From: Streptomyces sp. NBC_00510
GTDB taxonomy: Bacteria > Actinomycetota > Actinomycetes > Streptomycetales > Streptomycetaceae
Assembly: GCA_036013505.1 (NCBI GenBank)
Contig: CP107851.1
Location: 4,862,001-4,926,000, forward strand
Reading direction: 5' to 3'
Length of the DNA: 64,000 nucleotides
Shown here: positions 41,504-51,054 of the stretch, in pieces
How the letters are laid out: each line of letters begins with the position of its first letter
How positions within the stretch are numbered: position 1 is the first letter of the stretch
Translations under genes and position numbers: made by a program
The notes under the pieces: model-generated
What the model was told of the DNA's origin: nothing
The model's database searches: none
The model's input: the letters and a program-made list of their open reading frames with translations, nothing else

Positions 41504-43723
41504 TCAGCGCGCGACCAGGACCGCCAGGCGCGCCGCGGAGGTGCCCAGTCCGGTCGGCCCGGTAGGCAGCCGGCCTCCCCCCACCGGGCGGCGCAGTTCC
41601 TCCTCGTCGTAGCGGCGGCAGCCGCGGTGCCAGGTCAGGATGCCCGCGAGCCAGTTCCGCAGCTCGCGCACATAACCGTCCAGCACCGCCCGCGCGTCCG
41701 CGCCGAGCCCGAAGTCGTCGTACAGGACCGGGAGTTCGTCCGCGGCGACGTGCTGGAACTGCCGCATGCGCCCGGTCATCAGGTCGTGGACGACGGCGAG
41801 CGAGGCCTGCTCGTCGCAGTCGAAGAAGTTCTGCACGACCAGCAGGGCGTTGTGGATCTCGCCCTCGTACTCGATCTCCTTCTGGTACGAGAAGACGTCG
41901 TTCATCAGGCAGGCGTAGTCGGCGGCGGAGTTCTCCAGCGACCGCATCGGCCCGCTGCGGTAGACCTCCTCCGGCACCCGCTCGCCGTGGCCCAGCCGGC
42001 ACAGGCTCATCGTCAGGTCGGAGCCGAAGGTGTGCCGGCGCATCTCCAGGTAGTCCACCGGGTCGGGGATGCGGTTCTCCGCCTGGTTGGCCAGTTCCCA
42101 CAGCCAACTGGCGGTCATGTTCTCGACGGCCGTGCGGAAGCGGCGCCGCGCCTGCGGCTCCATCGGCCCGGCCGTCCGTGCCCACAGGTCGGCCAGGCTC
42201 CGCTCCAGGGCGCTGACCGGGGCCGGGGCGGCGGAGCCGTCGACCGGCATGAAGGCCGACAGCCGCTCGTTGGCCGCGCGGGCGCCGGCCAGGTCGCGGG
42301 TGCGGCCGTACACGGCGGGGAACCAGTCGTCGGCGTAGGTGCCCCAGGTGAGCCAGCCCGAGGTGAGGTCCAGCCCCTCGGGGGTCGCGTCGGGGTGGAT
42401 GCCGGCGGCGCAGAGCGGGAAGTCGAAGGCTGTCAGCTTGTGCTCGTCCCACACGTGGGAGTGCGGGACCCCGGGCTGCGGCAGCAGCAGGCCCATCCGG
42501 TGCGCCCAGTCGACGACATGGCGCCGGGCGGCGTCCAGGTGCGGGCTGAGCGTGGCCGGGAAGGGCATGAGGAAGTCGGGCAGCGGGGTCGGCCCGGTGC
42601 GCCGCGGCACATGGGTGAAGCCCCGGGCGCGGGCGACCTCGGCGCGGCCGGTGGTCCGCACGGTGCCGGCCGACAGCCCGAGCCCGCCGGGCAGCGCGAA
42701 CGGCGACCACCCGGCGTCCGCGGCCCCGGCCCCGCCGCCGTTCATGTAGCGGCTGGAACGCATGTGCCACTCGTGGCCGCCGGACTGCCAGTCCTGCAGG
42801 CCCTTGACGTACGCCAGCACGCGCGCGCACTGCTCCGGGTCGAGCGCGTGCTCGGCGAAGAGCGGCGGCAGCTCGGTGAGCGCGGTGTTCTCGAACTGCT
42901 GCAGCCGGGAGGTCAGCAGGTCGTTGACGGACTCCGCGGCCTCCTGCGTCGTGCAGCCGAGGAAGGTCTCCAGGACCAGCACCCCGTTGCTGAGCTCGCC
43001 CTCCTCCTCGGTCTCGCGCTGGTACGAGAACAGGTCGTTGCGCAGGTGCACCCCGTCGGAGAAGGCGTCGCGCAGCACGAGCAGCGGCCGCGCCCCGGCG
43101 ACGGCGGCCGGCACCTCGGCCCCGGCGGCGTACTCCACCAGCCCCGCCGACCAGGGCGCGCCGCCGACCTTGCGGCGCATCTCGATGTACTCCACGGGGT
43201 TGGGCACCCGGCCCGCGTTGATGTTGGACAGCTCCCACAGGGACTCGTTGAGCAGGTGCTCGGTGCTCTCGGCGAAGCGCCTGCGCCAGTCCATGGACAT
43301 CGCCGGCACCGTGCGCGCCCACAGGTCGGCGAGGCCCGCCTCCACCGGGTTCCGCGGCTCGGGCATGCCCTGCGCCAGGTCCATCGGCATGAAGGCGGGC
43401 AGCCGGTCCAGGTACGCCTTGCCGCCCTCGCGGTCCTGCGTGCGCTTGAACGCCTCCAGGAAGTGGTCGTCGAAGAAGAAGACCCATACGTACCAGTCCG
43501 TCACCAGGGACAGGGCCGGTCCGGAGCAGTCCGGGTGCGTGTACGCGCACAGCAGCGCGTAGTCGTGCGAGTCGAGGTCTCCGGTGTCCCAGATGCCCGA
43601 GCCTTCGAGCATCCCCATCTCCCGCGCCCACCTGCGCGAATGCTCCCGAGCCCGCTCCACGTGGGGATTGAGTCGCGCCGGGTGCGGCAGGTAGAAGTCG
43701 GGCAGTTCAAATGGCTGCGTCAC
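41504..43723 (-). CDS. geoA: Germacradienol/geosmin synthase (two-domain terpene cyclase)
   Basis: Bifunctional sesquiterpene cyclase: the N-terminal domain makes germacradienol from farnesyl diphosphate, and the C-terminal domain converts it to the earthy odorant geosmin. 739 residues from the GTG at 43723 (TQPFELPDFYLPHPARLNPH). N-domain magnesium motifs are intact: DDHFLE at 85-90 and the NSE triad at Asn229, Ser233, Glu237. The C-domain has DDWFP from 465 and the NDVFSYQKE motif from 608. This is a hallmark Streptomyces gene and stands alone. A conserved PFELPDFYxPxPARLNPHV start decides the initiation codon. Confidence 0.97.
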   Translation of the reverse strand: MTQPFELPDFYLPHPARLNPHVERAREHSRRWAREMGMLEGSGIWDTGDLDSHDYALLCAYTHPDCSGPALSLVTDWYVWVFFFDDHFLEAFKRTQDREGGKAYLDRLPAFMPMDLAQGMPEPRNPVEAGLADLWARTVPAMSMDWRRRFAESTEHLLNESLWELSNINAGRVPNPVEYIEMRRKVGGAPWSAGLVEYAAGAEVPAAVAGARPLLVLRDAFSDGVHLRNDLFSYQRETEEEGELSNGVLVLETFLGCTTQEAAESVNDLLTSRLQQFENTALTELPPLFAEHALDPEQCARVLAYVKGLQDWQSGGHEWHMRSSRYMNGGGAGAADAGWSPFALPGGLGLSAGTVRTTGRAEVARARGFTHVPRRTGPTPLPDFLMPFPATLSPHLDAARRHVVDWAHRMGLLLPQPGVPHSHVWDEHKLTAFDFPLCAAGIHPDATPEGLDLTSGWLTWGTYADDWFPAVYGRTRDLAGARAANERLSAFMPVDGSAAPAPVSALERSLADLWARTAGPMEPQARRRFRTAVENMTASWLWELANQAENRIPDPVDYLEMRRHTFGSDLTMSLCRLGHGERVPEEVYRSGPMRSLENSAADYACLMNDVFSYQKEIEYEGEIHNALLVVQNFFDCDEQASLAVVHDLMTGRMRQFQHVAADELPVLYDDFGLGADARAVLDGYVRELRNWLAGILTWHRGCRRYDEEELRRPVGGGRLPTGPTGLGTSAARLAVLVAR

Positions 43724-43864
43724 TCGTTCAGCGCTACCCGGGGCCGGGGGCGCTATCCGGCATGACGGACAACCCATACGAACGGGTGAAAACACCCCGG
43801 GACCGGCCCGGGAACGGCCGGGGGCCGGCCCGTGCGCCGGGCCCGCCCCCGTCGTCCGCGGAGG

Positions 43865-44290
43865 TCAGGCCCGCTTCGGGTGCTCCCCCCAACTCCTGCA
43901 CAGCGCCCAGATGACGAAGACGTCGATGGCGATGACGATGATCGCCCACACCGGGGTGTACGGCATCCACGCGAAGTTCACGACGATGTTGAACGCGGCC
44001 AGGGCGACACCGGCGATCCGGGCCCAGTCGGGGGCGTTCTGGAGCAGGGCGGCGCCGACCACGATGACCAGCACCCCGAGCACGAGGTGGATCCAGCCCC
44101 AGGCCGTCAGGTTGAACTTGAAGACGTAGTCGCCGAGCCGGACCCAGATGTCGTCCTGCGCGATGGCCGAGATGCCCTCGAAGATCATCACGACACCGGA
44201 GACGATGAGCAGCACACCGGCGAAGGTGGTACCGCCCGACGCCAGGCCCGAGTGCGGGCGCCCGGTGACCGGCTGTGTCTGCTGGCTCAT
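43865..44290 (-). CDS. DUF7144-like four-helix membrane protein
   Basis: 141 residues with four membrane segments (FAGVLLIVSGVVMIFEGISAI; WGWIHLVLGVLVIVVGAALL; IAGVALAAFNIVVNFAWMPY; WAIIVIAIDVFVIWALC). This is a common actinobacterial membrane family of unknown role. The ATG at 44290 is inside a longer open frame, but MSQQTQPVTG is the family-like start. Convergence and spacing give no partner. Confidence 0.85.
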   Translation of the reverse strand: MSQQTQPVTGRPHSGLASGGTTFAGVLLIVSGVVMIFEGISAIAQDDIWVRLGDYVFKFNLTAWGWIHLVLGVLVIVVGAALLQNAPDWARIAGVALAAFNIVVNFAWMPYTPVWAIIVIAIDVFVIWALCRSWGEHPKRA

Positions 44291-44432
44291 GAGATGGCTC
44301 CCGTCCCTCGCCGCCCGGACTCGCTGCCCGGACACTCCACACGGTCCGCCCGGCCGGTGGGTACGGCCATCCGCGCTGCGCCGTCCGGGTGACCCGCGGG
44401 CGGCAAACCCCGGCAGGCGAGATCATCGGTGC

Positions 44433-45029
44433 ATGACGACCACACTCCACCTCGCCCAGCAGCCCGAGGCCGACGCCCTGCTCTCCCGCAGTCCGCTGGC
44501 GGCCCTGGTCGGCATGCTGCTCGACCAGCAGATCCCCATGGAATGGGCCTTCTCCGGCCCCTGGAGCATCGCGCAGCGCATGGGCCGCGACGACCTCGAC
44601 TGCGGGGAGATCGCGGCCTACGACCCCGAGGCCTTCTCCGAGCTGCTCTCGCAGAAGCCCGCCGTCCACCGCTACCCGGGGTCGATGGCCAAGCGGGTCC
44701 AGCAGCTGTGCCAGTACCTCGTGGAGCACTACGACGGCGATGCCGGGGCGATCTGGCGCGAGGTGTCCGACGGCCGCGAGCTGCTGACCAGGCTCAACGA
44801 GCTGCCCGGCTTCGGGAAGCAGAAGGCGCAGATCTTCCTGGCGCTGCTGGGCAAGCAGCTCGGCGTGACGCCGAAGGGGTGGCGCGAGGCGGCGGGCGCC
44901 TACGGGGAGCGGGGCTCCCACCGGTCGGTCGCCGACATCACCGGCCCGGAGTCGCTGGACAAGGTGAGGGCCTTCAAGCAGGAGCAGAAGCGGGCCGCCA
45001 AGGAGGCGAAGGCCGCGAAGGAGTCCTGA
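44433..45029 (+). CDS. HhH-GPD type base-excision repair protein
   Basis: 198 residues from the ATG at 44433. The family is recognised from LAALVGMLLDQQIPMEWAF near the N-terminus and the helix-hairpin-helix LNELPGFGKQKAQIFLALLGKQLGV (about 128-152). HhH-GPD proteins are DNA glycosylases; the catalytic Asp of canonical members is not obvious here, so enzymatic activity is uncertain. The C-terminus is Lys/Ala-rich. Convergent with the HerA-like gene, only 2 nt apart. Confidence 0.85.
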   Translation: MTTTLHLAQQPEADALLSRSPLAALVGMLLDQQIPMEWAFSGPWSIAQRMGRDDLDCGEIAAYDPEAFSELLSQKPAVHRYPGSMAKRVQQLCQYLVEHYDGDAGAIWREVSDGRELLTRLNELPGFGKQKAQIFLALLGKQLGVTPKGWREAAGAYGERGSHRSVADITGPESLDKVRAFKQEQKRAAKEAKAAKES

Positions 45030-45031
45030 CC

Positions 45032-46582
<1,551 letters not shown>

Positions 46583-46667
46583 GGGCTGCTCCACTGCTCC
46601 CGCTATCACCGTATTTGCCCACCATCGCACTCCTGCGCCGTTGCTGCGCCCGTACGCCCTTGCCCGG

Positions 46668-46673
46668 TAGGCT
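46668..46673 (+). promoter_or_regulatory. -10 element, leaderless gene at 46680
   Basis: TAGGCT followed by six bases and the GTG at 46680; no ribosome-binding site is present. Confidence 0.5.
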
Positions 46674-46679
46674 TTCCGT

Positions 46680-46976
46680 GTGATCTTCAAGCGCATCGGA
46701 AGCGGGCGGCCGTACCCCGACCACGGCCGGAAAAGCACCCGTGAATGGGCGGACGTCGCCCCACGTCCGGTACGCCTCGACCAGTTGGTCACCACCAAGG
46801 GCAACCTCGACCTGGAGACCCTCCTCGCCGAGGACTCGACCTTCTACGGGGACCTGTTCGCGCACGTCGTGAAATGGCAGGGCGACCTCTACCTGGAGGA
46901 CGGGCTCCACCGGGCCGTGCGCGCGGCGCTGCAGCAGCGCCAGGTGCTGCACGCCCGCGTGCTGGAGATGGACTGA
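46680..46976 (+). CDS. Conserved small actinobacterial protein
   Basis: 98 residues starting at a leaderless GTG. The sequence (IFKRIGSGRPYPDHGRKSTREWADVAPRPVRLDQLVTT...) is strongly conserved among Streptomyces as I recall. It ends with a ParB-like fragment (GDLYLEDGLHRAVRAALQQRQVLHARVLEMD). It is sometimes labelled a type II antitoxin, but no toxin gene is adjacent. Function unknown. Confidence 0.85.
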   Translation: MIFKRIGSGRPYPDHGRKSTREWADVAPRPVRLDQLVTTKGNLDLETLLAEDSTFYGDLFAHVVKWQGDLYLEDGLHRAVRAALQQRQVLHARVLEMD

Positions 46977-47095
46977 TCCCCGGACCGCTCCGCGGGCCCG
47001 CCTCCGCCGGGGACTCCTTCGCCCTTTCGGGTTCAAGTGCCCCTCATTGGCCCCGATTGGTTGATCGTTTAGTAGGCCCGGACGCCCGATCGCAC

Positions 47096-47101
47096 TACGC
47101 T
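47096..47101 (+). promoter_or_regulatory. -10 element, leaderless gene at 47108
   Basis: TACGCT followed by six bases and the ATG at 47108. Confidence 0.5.
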
Positions 47102-47107
47102 GCGCAC

Positions 47108-47785
47108 ATGAGCATGCTGACGCCCCCTGGCATGGGCGGGAAGTACCGGGTCACCGGGAACCAGTACCCGCGGATGCGCCGCCCCCGGAGCAGGGTGCGC
47201 ATCGTGGCGGTCGTCGTGACGACCGTCGCCGTGGTCGGCCTGGCCGGCTGGGGCACGCTCCAACTGGTCGACGTCTTCGGCGGCAAGTCCACACCCGCGA
47301 AGAACGCCGCGGCCAAGGCGGAGAACGCCGCCAAGGAACGCACCTGCAAGGCGGCGGCCGCACCGGGCTCGGCCTCGACGGTGCCCACCGCCTTCCCGGA
47401 ACCCGGGGAGCTCACGGTCAACGTCTACAACGCCACCGCCAAGGGCGGCCTGGCCAAGGACACCGCCGACGAGTTCGCCGCACGCGGCTTCAAGGTGGGC
47501 ACCTTCGGCAACGCCGACCCCGAGTACGACCGCAAGGTGCAGGTGGCCGCGCTGCTGATCGGCGGCCACGGCCCCAAGGCCGAGGCCGCGATGAAGCTGG
47601 TCGGCGCCCAGATCAAGGGCACGGTCACGCTGAAGCCCGCGGCCGCCGGCTCCAAGCGCCCCACCGGCACGGTGGACGTCATGCTCGGCAAGGGCTTCAC
47701 CAAGCTCTCCGGCGACAAGGCCGTCGAGAAGGCCCTCGCCGCCCTGGCCCGACCGAGCGCGGCGCCGAGCGCCGGCGCCTGTTAG
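47108..47785 (+). CDS. LytR C-terminal domain membrane protein
   Basis: 225 residues. The N-terminal cytoplasmic part (GGKYRVTGNQYPRMRRPRSR) is followed by one membrane segment (about 38-58), an Ala/Lys-rich linker and a LytR_C domain (ELTVNVYNATAKGGLAKDTADEFAARGFKVG...). LytR_C domains occur with and without the LCP catalytic domain; this one lacks it, so it is probably a cell-envelope accessory protein rather than a teichoic-acid ligase. A strong terminator follows. The transcript appears leaderless. Confidence 0.9.
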   Translation: MSMLTPPGMGGKYRVTGNQYPRMRRPRSRVRIVAVVVTTVAVVGLAGWGTLQLVDVFGGKSTPAKNAAAKAENAAKERTCKAAAAPGSASTVPTAFPEPGELTVNVYNATAKGGLAKDTADEFAARGFKVGTFGNADPEYDRKVQVAALLIGGHGPKAEAAMKLVGAQIKGTVTLKPAAAGSKRPTGTVDVMLGKGFTKLSGDKAVEKALAALARPSAAPSAGAC

Positions 47786-47817
47786 GCGCACGGTTCCGGT
47801 TCCGTCGTACGACGGGG

Positions 47818-47849
47818 CCGGCCGCCGGGGCGTGGGCCCCGGCGGCCGG
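47818..47849. terminator. Bidirectional terminator
   Basis: Perfect 14-bp stem CCGGCCGCCGGGGC/GCCCCGGCGGCCGG with loop GTGG between the convergent LytR_C and upp genes. Confidence 0.85.
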
Positions 47850-47875
47850 TTCCGCGTGTCGTGGGACGACCGGTG

Positions 47876-48511
47876 TCAGCCGGCCGTGCCGTAGAGGCGG
47901 TCGCCCGCGTCACCGAGGCCCGGGACGATGTAGCCGTGCTCGTTGAGGTGGTCGTCGACCGCCGCGGTGACCACGGTGACCGGCTTGCCGGCCAGCGCGC
48001 GCTCCATCGCCTCGACGCCCTCCGGGGAGGCGAGCAGCACCACGGCCGTCACGTCGTCGGCGCCCCGCTCGATCAGCAGGTCGATCGCGGCGATCAGCGT
48101 GCCACCGGTGGCCAGCATCGGGTCGAGGACGTACACCTGCCGCCCGGACAGGTCCTCCGGCATGCGGGTGGCGTAGGTCTTGGCCTCCAGGGTCTCCTCG
48201 TCGCGGATCATGCCGAGGAAGCCGACCTCCGCGGTCGGCAGGAGGCGCACCAGGCCCTCCAGCATCCCGAGGCCGGCCCGCAGGATCGGCACGACCAGCG
48301 GACGCGGGTGGGACAGGCGCACGCCCGTGGTGTCCGCGACGGGCGTGCTGATGTCCGCCTGCTCGGTGCGCACGTCACGGGTCGCCTCGTAGGCGAGCAG
48401 GGTGACCAGCTCGTCGGCCAGCCGACGGAAGGTCGGCGAGTCGGTGCGCTCGTCGCGCAGGGTGGTGAGTTTGTGCGCCACCAGGGGGTGGTCGACGACG
48501 TGGATCCGCAT
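47876..48511 (-). CDS. upp: Uracil phosphoribosyltransferase
   Basis: Salvages uracil to UMP using PRPP. 211 residues from the ATG at 48511 (MRIHVVDHPLVAHKLTTLRD). The PRPP-binding loop is VYVLDPMLATGGT, the 5'-phosphate region is PILRAGLGM, and the uracil-binding end is YIVPGLGDAGDRLYG. A GTG two codons upstream is possible, but TAGAGT at 48519-48524 followed by seven bases points to a leaderless mRNA starting at the ATG. Confidence 0.97.
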   Translation of the reverse strand: MRIHVVDHPLVAHKLTTLRDERTDSPTFRRLADELVTLLAYEATRDVRTEQADISTPVADTTGVRLSHPRPLVVPILRAGLGMLEGLVRLLPTAEVGFLGMIRDEETLEAKTYATRMPEDLSGRQVYVLDPMLATGGTLIAAIDLLIERGADDVTAVVLLASPEGVEAMERALAGKPVTVVTAAVDDHLNEHGYIVPGLGDAGDRLYGTAG

Positions 48512-48518
48512 GTCCACG

Positions 48519-48524
48519 ACTCTA
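48519..48524 (-). promoter_or_regulatory. -10 element of upp
   Basis: TAGAGT on the minus strand, seven bases before the upp ATG; this implies a leaderless transcript. Confidence 0.55.
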
Positions 48525-48656
48525 ACGTTCGGCCTGTCCCCCGGCCCGCCCGGTCCGTGCGACCGGTCACGCTTCGAACCACCCAGGAGGGGGAATGCGT
48601 GCCCTTACGCCCGGGCTGTCCCGGCCGGGCACGTGGATCTCTAGGGGTGGTGCCCC

Positions 48657-48866
48657 ATGGCGGAGCGCGGCAGCGACGGCGCCGGCGCGGACGACACGGG
48701 CGACGCCCGTACGCAGCAGGATCGCGACGCCGAACGCAGACGGCGGCGCGCCATGTTCCTGCGCGAGCTGAACGAGGCCAAGGAACTGCGCGACCGCGTC
48801 CAGCCACGCCGGGCGCGCGCGGCACGCGCGCGCCAGCAGATGCGGATGCGGACGTTCCGCTGGTAG
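48657..48866 (+). CDS. Small Arg-rich conserved protein
   Basis: 69 residues, ATG at 48657 with GGGGTGG before it. An acidic N-terminus (GADDTGDARTQQDRDAE) is followed by a very basic helical C-terminus (RRRRRAMFLRELNEAKELRDRV and RRARAARARQQMRMRTFRW). It could bind nucleic acid or the ribosome; the family is unknown to me. It lies divergent from upp. Confidence 0.65.
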   Translation: MAERGSDGAGADDTGDARTQQDRDAERRRRRAMFLRELNEAKELRDRVQPRRARAARARQQMRMRTFRW

Positions 48867-49086
48867 TCCCCAGGTAGGCACAATGCCCCCACCTGGCGGG
48901 CGCCGAGGGGGTCCCCGCAGGCCGCCACGCGGAAAAAAGCCGGAAGGCCTCTCACGACGCAGCGCGGAAGACCCTTCGCAAAGCCGAGGTTTCTGCCACG
49001 ATGCCGAGTGTGGGCGGGGACCTGCGCCAGATCATTCGACTCCCGCCCGAAAGTCCGGACGGCCTGAGACCTGTGGGAGAGTCACG

Positions 49087-49629
49087 GTGTACTTCGCCGC
49101 ACTGCTCGCGCGCACCGAGGACGGTTGGGAAGCGCGCGAGACCGATCTCGACGATGTGGAAACCCTCGGCGACCTGACCGACTTGGCCCGGGCGGCTTCA
49201 GCCGGGGAGGATACGGTCCTGGTCTTCATCGAACAGGAGGACGCCTGGTTCGGCGTCGTCCGCGTCGACGGGGAGGAGGACCCGCGGATCTACGTGTCCG
49301 ACGCCGCCGCCGCGGCGCGCAGCTCGTACGGGGAGATCCTGCTCACCGACGAACTGCTGGGCCGCGACCCGGAGGACCTGGACGAGATCGTCGACCTCGA
49401 CGGCACCGAGGAAGGTGACGCCGACGACCTCGACGACGACGTGGTGCCCGGCCCGACGGAGGTCCACGTCCCCGTGGGCCCGCTCGGGGACGCCGAGCTC
49501 CTCGCGGACTTCGGCATGAGCGACAAGGAGCTGCTGGCCCTCAGCGGCGACGGCGCGCTGACCGGGGAGGCGCTCGGGGAGATCGCCGACTCGCTGGGCT
49601 GCGCCGACGTGCTGGAGGCGGTCCGCTGA
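49087..49629 (+). CDS. tRNA adenosine deaminase-associated protein
   Basis: 180 residues from a GTG at 49087 (GAGAGTCAC upstream). Very acidic protein (DDVETLGDLTDL, EEGDADDLDDD) that in actinobacteria regularly precedes tadA. The C-terminal helix-rich part ends LGEIADSLGCADVLEAVR. Its role is unknown; a partner or substrate-presenting function for TadA is inferred from conserved adjacency. The stop is 38 nt before the tadA ATG. Confidence 0.9.
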   Translation: MYFAALLARTEDGWEARETDLDDVETLGDLTDLARAASAGEDTVLVFIEQEDAWFGVVRVDGEEDPRIYVSDAAAAARSSYGEILLTDELLGRDPEDLDEIVDLDGTEEGDADDLDDDVVPGPTEVHVPVGPLGDAELLADFGMSDKELLALSGDGALTGEALGEIADSLGCADVLEAVR

Positions 49630-49667
49630 CCGGGCCCGACCCGCTGCGCGACCGCTGGGTCCCCCCG

Positions 49668-50123
49668 ATGCGGCTCGCCCTGGAGGAGGCCCGCCTCGCC
49701 CCGCGCACCGGCGACGTGCCGGTGGGCGCGGTGGTGCTGTCCCCGCAGGGCACGGTCATCGGCCGTGGCCGCAACGAACGCGAGGCGGTCGGCGACCCGA
49801 CCGCCCACGCGGAGGTGCTCGCCGTCCGCGAGGCCGCGAAGGCGCTCGGGGAGTGGCGGCTGACCGGCTGCACGCTGGTCGTGACCCTGGAGCCGTGCAC
49901 GATGTGCGCGGGGGCCGTCGTCGCCTCCCGCCTCGAACGCGTGGTCTACGGCGCGCCGGACGAGAAGGCCGGGGCGGCGGGCTCCCTGTGGGACCTCGTC
50001 CGCGACCGCCGGCTCAACCACCGTCCGGAGGTGATCCACGGCGTGCTCGCCGAGGAGTGCGGTGAGCTCCTCACCCGCTTCTTCCGGTCAAAGGATTTCG
50101 GAGCACACCCGGACGTCCGCTAA
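49668..50123 (+). CDS. tadA: tRNA-specific adenosine deaminase
   Basis: Zinc enzyme that deaminates A34 to inosine in the tRNA-Arg anticodon. 151 residues from the ATG. The zinc site is His47-Ala-Glu49 (the proton-shuttle Glu) plus Cys77 and Cys80 in PCTMC. A CTG at 49626 overlapping the previous stop would add 14 residues (TGPDPLRDRWVPP) and cannot be excluded, since no ribosome site precedes the ATG. It is followed within 10 nt by tRNA-Ser. Confidence 0.96.
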   Translation: MRLALEEARLAPRTGDVPVGAVVLSPQGTVIGRGRNEREAVGDPTAHAEVLAVREAAKALGEWRLTGCTLVVTLEPCTMCAGAVVASRLERVVYGAPDEKAGAAGSLWDLVRDRRLNHRPEVIHGVLAEECGELLTRFFRSKDFGAHPDVR

Positions 50124-50133
50124 GCTCTCTCTC

Positions 50134-50220
50134 GGTAGCGTGTCCGAGCGGCCTAAGGAGCACGCCTCGAAAGCGTGTGAGGGGGCAACTCCTCCGTGGG
50201 TTCAAATCCCACCGCTACCG
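50134..50220 (+). tRNA. tRNA-Ser (anticodon CGA)
   Basis: Class II tRNA: acceptor GGTAGCG/CGCTACC, anticodon loop CTCGAAA, long variable arm, T-arm GGGTTCAAATCCC, discriminator G at 50220. The CCA end is not encoded (CTG follows). Confidence 0.96.
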
Positions 50221-50236
50221 CTGCGAGTGACAAAAG

Positions 50237-50270
50237 CGAAGCGCCCGGTCCTTTCGGACCGGGCGCTTCG
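50237..50270 (+). terminator. Terminator after tRNA-Ser
   Basis: Perfect 15-bp stem CGAAGCGCCCGGTCC/GGACCGGGCGCTTCG with loop TTTC. Confidence 0.85.
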
Positions 50271-50388
50271 TCGTTCCCGCCCCCGCGCCGACCTCGGTGG
50301 CGAGCGTCACGGACGGGGCGGGGGCGGGCCCGTGGATCACCCGCAAGGAGGCCTTCCGTCACCCGGTCTGATTGGGCCATCCGGTGGA

Positions 50389-50394
50389 TACACT
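50389..50394 (+). promoter_or_regulatory. -10 element, leaderless small gene
   Basis: TACACT followed by six bases and the ATG at 50401. Confidence 0.5.
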
Positions 50395-50400
50395 CCAGCC

Positions 50401-50565
50401 ATGGCGCAGGCGAAGAAAATCACCATGTACGTCATCGTGGCTTTCGTGCTCTATACGATCGTGACGTCGCCGGCCCGCGCAGCCGATCTCGTGCAGATAG
50501 GCTTCCAGGGCATATCGGACGCCGCCAAGGGCGTCGGAGAGTTCATGACCGCGCTGGTCAACTGA
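50401..50565 (+). CDS. Small membrane protein
   Basis: 54 residues with one hydrophobic segment (ITMYVIVAFVLYTIVTSPARA) resembling a signal anchor or a signal peptide with AxA cleavage, then a short amphipathic tail (DLVQIGFQGISDAAKGVGEFMTALVN). The transcript looks leaderless. Conservation at this position (after tRNA-Ser, before the Dabb gene) is known to me from other Streptomyces, but no function is assigned. Confidence 0.75.
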   Translation: MAQAKKITMYVIVAFVLYTIVTSPARAADLVQIGFQGISDAAKGVGEFMTALVN

Positions 50566-50596
50566 CCGGCCGGGAGCCGGTGAGGAGCACAGCACC

Positions 50597-50893
50597 GTGA
50601 TACGCCACCTGGTCCTTTTCAAGCTCGGCGAAGGCGTGGAGCGCGACGACCCGCGGGTCGTGGCCGGCGTCGACGCCTTCGAGCGGCTCGGCGGGCAGAT
50701 CCCCGAGCTGGCCTCCTGGGAACTGGGCTGGAACATCTCGGACCGCCCGATCGCCTACGACTTCGCCATCAACTCCTCGGTGGCGGACGCCGACGCGCTC
50801 AAGGCGTACCTGGAGCATCCCGCACACCAGGCCGGGGTGGCGCTGTGGCGCGAGTTCTCCACCTGGGTGGTCGCCGACTACATGTTCGAGTGA
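50597..50893 (+). CDS. Dabb (stress-responsive A/B barrel) domain protein
   Basis: 98 residues from a GTG at 50597 (TGAGGAGCAC upstream). The dimeric alpha/beta-barrel family is seen from IRHLVLFKLGEGV, DFAINSSVADADALKAYLEHPAHQ and the final FSTWVVADYMFE. The His before the barrel end (HPAHQ) is typical. Proposed stress or polyketide-cyclase-like roles are unproven here. A U-tailed terminator follows at 50932. Confidence 0.92.
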   Translation: MIRHLVLFKLGEGVERDDPRVVAGVDAFERLGGQIPELASWELGWNISDRPIAYDFAINSSVADADALKAYLEHPAHQAGVALWREFSTWVVADYMFE

Positions 50894-50931
50894 CCCCCCG
50901 CGGCGGCCCCTCGGGCCCCGCTCCTGCCGTA

Positions 50932-50964
50932 CAGCCCTCCGCCCGCCGGGCGGAGGGCTTTTTC
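50932..50964 (+). terminator. Rho-independent terminator
   Basis: AGCCCTCCGCCCG/CGGGCGGAGGGCT stem followed by TTTTTC, one of the few in this window with a U-tract. Confidence 0.85.
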
Positions 50965-51054
50965 ATTGAGGGCCGCGCCTCACTTGCACACAGTCCACAT
51001 GAATTGTGATGCTATGACCGCTTTTGCCGGATGAGTGGACCGATGAGGAGTGGC

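Noticed and set aside
46680..46976. Toxin-antitoxin system at the 98-residue protein
   Set aside because: No toxin-like gene adjoins it and the gene appears singly with its own leaderless promoter.
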